Positions 36,701 to 45,700 of a stretch of 64,000 nucleotides of DNA are shown here, piece by piece. The notes under the pieces were generated by a model. The model was not told the DNA's origin and ran no database searches. It saw nothing but the letters and a program-made list of their open reading frames with translations. This DNA comes from Salvator merianae (Eukaryota > Chordata > Lepidosauria > Squamata > Teiidae). The translations under genes were made by a program, and so were the position numbers. How positions within the stretch are numbered: the first letter of the stretch is position 1; every line of letters starts with the position of its first letter. The DNA lies in NCBI GenBank assembly GCA_003586115.2, contig QVOM02000023.1, positions 3,723,284 through 3,787,283 on the forward strand. The letters are read 5' to 3'.

Positions 36701-39700
36701 AATTTGAATTGCTTGGATTTGTTTCACGTTGTAAGTTTTACTACCCCAATCCTCTTAAAGTCCTTGGTAAATCTAAAATAGATTTTCTTTTTAAAAAAAA
36801 TAATAAGCAAACACACAAATAGCTCCTTTTGCCTTTCTCCTCCCAGACAATATCCACATTCCGTCACCAGTGTTTATCAAAAAGTGAAGGTGTATGAGTG
36901 TAAAAACCTACTTGGAAAAAAAATGCATTTTACAACTATATAAAAAAGCTGATAATAAATCAATTAAATTCATGCAAAACCTGTCTTCACTTCACCATAA
37001 GAGAGTCCTAAAAACATACAGAATTATCGTTTTACACCATAGCTGTTTTTACAGCATGGTTTGATACAGCTGTACATCTGCTTGTTTATGCAATGGCAGA
37101 AACTTTCAGTAACACAATCCGGCCCTTGAGGCACTATGGACTCCTGATGGTACATTGGGTTTCCCGTTTAACAGCACAATGAACATAGTGGTAAATAGGT
37201 CTCTCCTCTGTAGCACCATGGGCCTATTGCTAACCTAGGCCTCCTCTCCAAAATGCCGCTGACTTAAGAATATAAGAACCACCTCCCACTGATATCAGGG
37301 CTAATAATAGAGATGTGCAGAAACTGAAAATCGAAGGTTCGGTTCAAATCGAACATGCTGACCTGGTTCTAGAGCAAAATCGAACAGTTTGCAAAAAAAA
37401 TGGTTACAACTGAGAATGATGCAATTCTGGGCAGAACTGCTGGATTTTGGTTGTAGTAAAAGGGCCAGATAGGGTCATTTCAGTACAGTTCAAATCGAAT
37501 TGTCCGGTTCTATCAGAATTGATCGAACACCTCGAGCTGAACCAGGCCCTTTCGAACAGGGGATAGTTTGGTTCCAACTGAACAGTTCAATTCGAACTGT
37601 CCCAAAATGAACCACATTTGCACATGTCTAGCTAATAGACATAGAGATGGAAAATAATACAAGGAGAAAATAAGGCCCTTTCTATACCTACCTGCAGTGT
37701 TTCGGGACAGGTCAGAACACCTAGTCCTGGAACAAGCAACCCATCCCATACACTTGTATCATAACTAATCCTAAAGCCAGCAGCTGCTCCTAAAATGCTC
37801 TGGACATCTGACGATACTGAAATTTTCTTTGAAATGTATTTATACTGGTTAGCCTTTTGACTGTATCAACAAAGTAACCAGACAAACAATAGCATCCATA
37901 AAATTAAATAAGCAAGTTATTAAAACAACTGTCTACTAAGTGTCACCTATGATATTTGGTAGGGATGATATTGATCTCAATATCATCCCTACCAAATATC
38001 ATAGGTGACACTTAGTAGACAGTTGTTTTAATAACTTGCTTATTTAATTTTGCCACAGCCATGTCTCTCCTTTCTCAACCTCCTTGGCCTAGGCTGAGAG
38101 AGACAGAAGCAGCATCCTTTGACAGAACAAGGCCTTCCATGACACCAGCAGGCAGAATATCTTTTTTTTTTTTCAAAGAACCTTGATTTGTTTCCTCTTC
38201 AAGGGTTCCCCCCACGCCGTTGCTGCCTTTGTGTGTTAATGAAATTGATTAATGTTCAGGCAAATTGACTTAACATACTCGGACGGCCCAGAAGACATTT
38301 TGCTGCCTGAGGCAAAAAAGGAAAATGGACGCCTTGCTTTCTCAGGCCACAAAAGAACAATATTGGACGGAAGTACACGTTAATGCTAGCGACGGCCTCC
38401 TCAGATTATCTCTCTGCTTCTCTTAGCCGCTGGAGAATGGGCTTTCCAGAAAGAAAATTCTACCTCATGGGTCAGATTTTGACCAAAGTCTAAATCCAGA
38501 AGCAGTGTGGGTGACATTAAGCCAGGCACAGCCCTTCAGCCAACCTCACATGGTTGTTGTGAGGAAAAAAATGGAGGGCACAATGATGACGCTTGCTCCC
38601 TCGAACTCTTTGGAAGACGGGACACAATGGCAGAAACAAATAAGTCAATAAAGGAATGGACGTGCCATCTCCTTTGTTGCCCTGACAGACAGTGGGTTAC
38701 CTCAGGGGGCTTATATTAGCCTGGTGGCCACACAGCTTTCTGGCTCCCTGAGGGAACTCAAATGGAATTCCTGAGGAGACTGCCGCCATCGCCCCTCCAC
38801 CGCCATTTTGAGGCAGCCATTTTGCGGAAACTGTGGAGCCAGCTCCAGGTCCAACTGTTTCACAGCCATATTAGTACAATTTTTGAAAGAAGCAAATACA
38901 ACAGGAAGCAAAGGGGGCTACAGGGAGAGCCTATGCGGGAAAATGATAGTAAATCTTGGGTCACGTGACTTCCACAGAGGCCACGAAGCTCAGAGGCCCA
39001 GCCACGCCCTTTGGCATCGTTGAGCTTATACAGGGGTTGTGAGGTAAAAAAAATGGAGGCCGAGCAAGAACCATGTACATTTCCTTACGCTGGCTGGAGG
39101 AAAGGTGGTACTGGACACATTTCTTTTGAAAATGGTCTCAGAACATAGGTAGAGGCTTGCTGGATCAGGCCACAGCCCATCTAGTCCAGTATCCTGTCTC
39201 ACATAGTGGCCCACCATTTGCTTCTGGGCTTTCTCAAGCGGAAGACAAAGGCAAAACCTTCACCTGCTCTCAATTCCCTGCAAATGGCCTGTAGAGGCAT
39301 CCTGCCTGTTCTCTTCAACCTGGAGGTGGCACCTGGGCATCCATTCTAGTAGCCATTGATACACCTGTCTTCCATGTCAGGAGTAGGGCCCATTGTGTTC
39401 AGTAGGACCTGCTCATAAGTATTGTATAGGACTGAAACCTAAAATCCACAGTCAAGGTCGAAAAAGCAGCTGCCTCAAAGAAAAAAGTTCCCCACAAAAC
39501 CTATTCTGAAAGTTTATAGCTCTTGAGCTTTTAAAGTCAGTGCTCGCCTCTTGGTCTCTTCTATGCTAGAAGAGGAACACAGAAAAGAAGAACTTGGAAT
39601 GTTGATGGAGAAATATTAACATGAGAACCAGTTCCTTTAAACCGAGGTACGTGAAGGGAAAATTTTGGCTGTACTATGGAAGAGCACAACGCCGCCTTTG

Positions 39701-42700
39701 TAACGCTCTCAGCAAAGCGAGGCCTTATATATGCCTCCATTCTCACCAAAAATGGCTCTGCTGAGGCTGACCAACTCAACAAAAAACTGGTTATCTGAAA
39801 ACTGAAGGAGCAGTTATTAATGTCTGACAAATCTACAGATTCATGCAGAGGAAGGAGCCTGGGCGATGCTTGGAAAGAAGCATCTTTCTGCTTGCTCTGA
39901 AAACAAGCCTCCACTTTGTGTTTTGCACCGATACGAGGATGGGAGATAAGGTCTTTCTGTAGCCTACTAGCTGGAGGGAAACTCAGCTGCAATGCAAACA
40001 CATAGAGACCTCATTTAAGCATTTCCAAGAAAAGGAAAAAGGAGGGTAGTGGGAGAGAGGACCAAATAGAAACTGCTTTTCTGGAAAATCAGTTCTTCAG
40101 TAGTGAAGATAGGCGGGGTGGTTATCTCCAGGTTGTGCTGGACGGTGCACGGCCTGAACAAAAGATCCTATTTATATTGGGGAAACTCTTCAAGGTTTTG
40201 GAGAATGATATTCCTCAGATTTTGGAATAGATGGAAAGATATTTTTTATCTATTGTCTCGACTAGAGAAGTGCAAACTATGGTTCACATTCAAAAATTCG
40301 ATCAAACGGTTTGTGTTCACGGATATTCACATCAAATCGAACGTGCAGTGGTTTGCATGTCAAGAAATTCAAACAAACCGAACCAGTCTGCTGCTCATGA
40401 ACATGAACGATTCGATCAAACAATTCATGTTTGCTGGGGGTTTGCCCTTGAAAAGGGCTCTTTTCAACGGAAAAATTGTATTTTTTTGTTTTTGAACAAG
40501 TTCGGCATCAAACGCAAACAACTGTTTGTTTGATTAAATGGTTCGCCAGTGAATCAAATGCACAATTTTCGTTCATGCACAATCCTAGTCTCAAAGCAGT
40601 TTACATGCTAAAATTTCATAGGAACTCTTATTTTCATCTAGGAATATCACTGGGTAGAATGCGGAAGCAAATGGTGGCCAATGACTTCTGTCATCCCTGA
40701 TCATTGGCCATTCGGCTGAAGCTGATGGGAGATGGAGTTTACTATGTATTAACATCAGATTGTGCCATATTGGCACCACCAAATGGTTCCTGATTCTCAG
40801 GCACAGAGGACTGGATCATGAGGGCAAAGTGGATAGTACCCAACACATTTAGTAGATCAGAACTTGCACCCACAGTCTGTTCATGTACAGTATGCTTCAG
40901 CTGAGGCGTGGAATAATCCGCCATGTTCAGTGAAGTCAACTTTGCACAGAATTTCAGTCTTAATACGAGCTATTCTGACACCACTTCCTTTAAACTGCCT
41001 TCCCCACTATCCACCACCGTATTCCAATGGGCACTGTCCATCACTGTCCTCAGAGTTTGGAAAGGAGGAAGTTGCAAGAAACACTGGAATGTTTAAAATG
41101 GGTGGGTAGAGAGATGAATCTCCAGTCTTCCAGATGTTATGGGATCACAACTTCCATCACTCTAACCACTAGTCTACCTGGCTTACATTGCAGATAGCAT
41201 CCACAAGGAACCATTCTGTTTAGTTAATAATTTCAGTATGGAGAAAGAATCAAACAGGGCTTGCAACATGAAGACATGATGCAATAAAACATGGATGGTA
41301 TTTGCCCCAGCACATGGCATCATGACTTATTTTCACTCACTTGGATCAGTTATGATATATAATAATTTATATTTATCTAACTTTCCCTCCCAGTCTGCTC
41401 CACAGGCAGATGCATCTCTTCAGAGGAAGTCCCAATCATTTCAAAGAATTTTATTTTGAAGTGTGCACATAACCTTAAAAGTAGATACAACTAAAGTCTT
41501 AATGTATCATTTCTAGAGATGTCATGAACTGGTCTGGATTAGAACTGGTTCGAATCGAACATGGATTGTTGAAATGCTTGCGTTTGAACTAAACATCCTA
41601 CCTATTTAGTTCGAATTGAACAAAGGGTATCCTTTCAAACCTAACAAACATATACTGTTAACTGCAGTCTGAAGGTATTTGAATCGAGCTGAACACCCTG
41701 CTGTTTGAAGAAAAAAGTTCCAAATTGAACTGAACCAGCCCCAAACACACACAAAAAGTTTGCACATATCTCTAATCATAGAATCATAGTATTCGAAGGG
41801 ACCTCCAGGGTAATCGAGTCCAACCTCCTGCTCAATGCAGGATCCACTAAACCATCCTAGACAAATATCTGTCCAGCCACTCCTTGAAGGCCTCCAGCGA
41901 AGGAGAGCTCACCACCCCCTGGGCAACCTGTTCCAATGACTGATTGCCCTTACTGTCAGAAAGTTTTTTCTAATATTTAGTCTGTATCTACTTCCTTGAA
42001 GTTTCATCCCATTGTTTCTAGTCCTTCCTTCTTGTGTAAGCGAGTCATTTCTAGTTGCGTGGAGCAAAACCCAAGGGGATTCCTACTTAACCATATAAGT
42101 TCCCTAGGTGACTTTGGATCAATCAGTCTTAGCCTCTCAGCCTGATCTGTCTCACAGGGGGAAAAAGTTAGATATCCTGAACTATTTGGAAGACAGGTTT
42201 TATAAAAATCGTAAGGCTGTCCAGATGATGCTGGACTACCACTCTCAGCATTCTGCACCACTGTCCAGTATGTCTCTCTGAGGCTCATGGGAATTGCAGT
42301 TCAGCATAGCTCAGCCTGTCCTACTGCAAGGTAACCTTGGACCAGTCACACACGGCATCTCAGTCTACCTTTATAGGGTTGTTGTGAGGGTAAAAATGGA
42401 ACTAAGGAAAATGGTGCCGGCCATCTTGAACTCTATGAGAAAAATGGGCTAGAAATAAGGCCAAGATGTTTGTTTGTATTATACCCTGAACACATCCATT
42501 TGGGAAAACTTATGAACAATTCAAGGATTTATTTATGCATGCAAATAAATGAAATACATGATTCTGACCTTTTTTTCCCTTTCTTTTTTGCTTAGGTTAT
42601 CGTTTAGAATTTCTTTGAGGAAGATAGAATCCTGAAGATTGTAATATCTAGGTGACTAAAGTATGATCCTCACAGGTTTGTTTATTTATTTACCTTTTCA

Positions 42701-45700
42701 TACCATCCTATACCAAATGGTCTCAGGGCAGTTTACAATTAAAACGTAATAGTTAAAATCATAAAATGAAACAGGCAGCATTTCAGCTATTGAGTCACAA
42801 AGAGGAACTCTGGAATGTACAGCATGGATGGCAGGGAAAACCAGATGCCAGTCAGGAAGTAGCCCAGCTATGCAGGGCTGTCTTTCCTTCAAGGAAAGCA
42901 TCTAGTCTGCTGTTGGCATCACCTGTCTCTTTTCTGCACGTTAAAACACAGGAAATGTCCCAGAGATGTTCCCTGATTGGAATTTCAGTGCAGCAGGAGT
43001 ACATGAGCCAGTCTGAGCAAGTGCTGCACTCCTGCGCAGAAGAACGCCCTCTTTGTTTGCTCTCTGAAGGAGCGTTCTAGAGCATCTCTGCTCCTTGCAG
43101 TCCTGTGCAAAATCTTGGTGTTGCAAGCATGTTCTCCAGCACATTTCTTCTCCTCGTTGTCCACCATGGTGGCCCACTGCCACAAGCAACCCCTGCCTAC
43201 AGCCTAAGCTGCTTTAATCACTGGGGCCAGGTGTTGGCTTTTGAAGAGTTGCCTTGCAGGGCCCAGTCCTTTAAAGAAGCACCAAAGCCCACAGACAACA
43301 GTCCAACTCGTGTCAGTAGCTCTGGAGACTGAAGACAGGAGTCCAGCAAGCTACAGGTTATATCAGGCACCAGCAGCGGGGGCCAAGGGATGGGCTGTCC
43401 AGTCTCTCACACTGAGCATGGATAGTACAGCTTCCCATTCTCCTGAACTAAAATCCCTTATATTCTTTGTCATTGTTTGGGGGCTGACAGAAGCTCACGT
43501 TCAGCAACCTTTGGAGGATTATAGCAACCTTAAGTGAGGTGAACCACTGGCTAAAATGTCAGGCTTGAACCTCCTCACCCTTGAAAGTTCACTGAATGAA
43601 CCTTAGTCCCAGTCTTCCCTCTCAGCCTAATATACCTCACAGGGCTGCTGTGAGAATAAAATGCGGGAAAGAGAATGGTGTACCCCACCTTGGGAAAAGG
43701 TGGGCTCTAAATGCCCTAAAGTAGGAAATAAAAAAGAAACATGGATTGCTTGTTATACAATGAACAAATAGAAAGAGAAACGTAGGTTAGACAAATTTAT
43801 GGAGGACAGCTGTATCAATAGCTACTAAAATGGATGGCTAGGTACCACCTCTGGGTTGGACATCTCTAAAGGCCATTTGCAGGGAGTCAAGAACAGGTGA
43901 AGGTTTTGCCCTTGTCTTCTGGTTAAAAATGCCCATAAGCAATTGGTGGACTAGATGGGCTGTGGCCTGATCCAGCAGGGCTTCTCTTAATTCATGGAGG
44001 ACAGGGGTATCGAGAGCTGTTAAAATGGATGCCTAGGCACCACCTCAGGGTTGGAGAGGTGAGCAGGATGTCTCTAAAGACCATTTGCAGGGAGTTGAGA
44101 GCAGGTGAAGGTTTTTCCTTTATCTTCTGCTTGCGATACCCAGAAGCAATTGGTGGGCCAATGTGTGAGATGGGATGCTGGACTAAATGGGCCGTGGCCT
44201 GATCCAGCAGGCATCCTCTTATGTTCTTATGTGATTCTCTTTGTTTTGGTAAGGTTAGCTACAAAGGGATACATTATGCTACACCAAAAGCAAGATTTCA
44301 AACTCAAGAGCATGCTAAAACAGGGACAGAGAATCTGTAGCATTTCAGTTCATCCCTGAGGACTGCATCTGTTGGACCCAAAAAGAATTGCACACCATGT
44401 AGCACACCAGAGATTCACCATTCTTGATGTAGCTTTAAAAGCACTTCAGGCCTATGAACGTTCTAGTAGAGAAGTACATGGAAGGTTTTCTTTCCCCGTC
44501 TCAGGCTGATATTAGAAGAAAAGATAAAAATCTCAAAGCATTTTCACCAAAGGAAACAATGGGCGACTTGTTCCTAGCCAATAGGTGCTGTCCACTTATT
44601 AGGGGATTTTGAATGAATTTTTAACATTTTTCTCAATTATTCAAAAAAGGAATAAGCAAGGGAGCTGACAGAATATATGGAACTTTCCAATTCAGAATCG
44701 GCTGCTTTGTTCTAAACTCAGAAGTCCCTTTTTGAAGGGGGGCTTTTTTCCATGCTCTGAATACTGGAAATACTCTATTCCAATCTGGAAAGTTTCAAAT
44801 TTACTGCAGCATAAAACTAACATGGCCTAAGAATGTTTTCTTCTTGAAATGCCTACCTCCACTATTGCAGAGTTGCTGAGTTCTTTCTCCTTGTTTGGTA
44901 TCTGCTAGGTTCCCATATCTTTTTTCCTGTTATAGATATAATCAGGCACTACCAGAAATCCTACATTCCTTCCAAAGAAACCTCCTCACCCTTCAGTTTC
45001 CTTGCATGCTTTGCTAAAACAAATCCAAAATCCTCTTTGTTATTCTTCAATACATTGCTTCTCTTTATATCACTCCAAAAAATGCTCCCCAGATATTCAG
45101 GGTCTATTTTTGGGAGCTCAGAAAAGCTTCTTTTCCTTTCAGACATTTTTATTAAATGTTCCATAGTGAATATTTAACAGTAGGTCAGCTTGAAGCTGAA
45201 AAAAATACCATAACAAGGAAAGTCACCATTGCTTGATGCCTAGTTGCATTTTTATTCTACTGACAATGTCCCAAAGAAAAAATGAATAAGAAAACAAAGT
45301 CTTGTTTTCTACAGCCATCACCTCTTTTTCATAGCTTCTTTAACTGTCTAGCTCTTGATGCAGTTGACAAAACATGAACTACATCTCTTCCAGCTTTGAA
45401 TTACTATCAACACAGCGGTTATGGGAAAATAAATGTCTCAAAATTCTTAAGTGGTACTGTTAAATGTTTGAAAAGGTGAGATATATGGGGTTTGCTCATG
45501 TGCAAGAAGAAAACATCACTCTGCACATTGCTTTCAGATGTCACCCAATCCTGGACAAATTGGGACAAACTAAAGGAAATTCTTTTCTACACGGCGCATA
45601 GTTAAACTTTGGAATTCGCTATCATGAGATGTGGTTTTGGCCATGAACTTAGCTGGTTGCAAAAGTGTCCCAAACTGGATTGAGTTATGATGCTCTTCTT

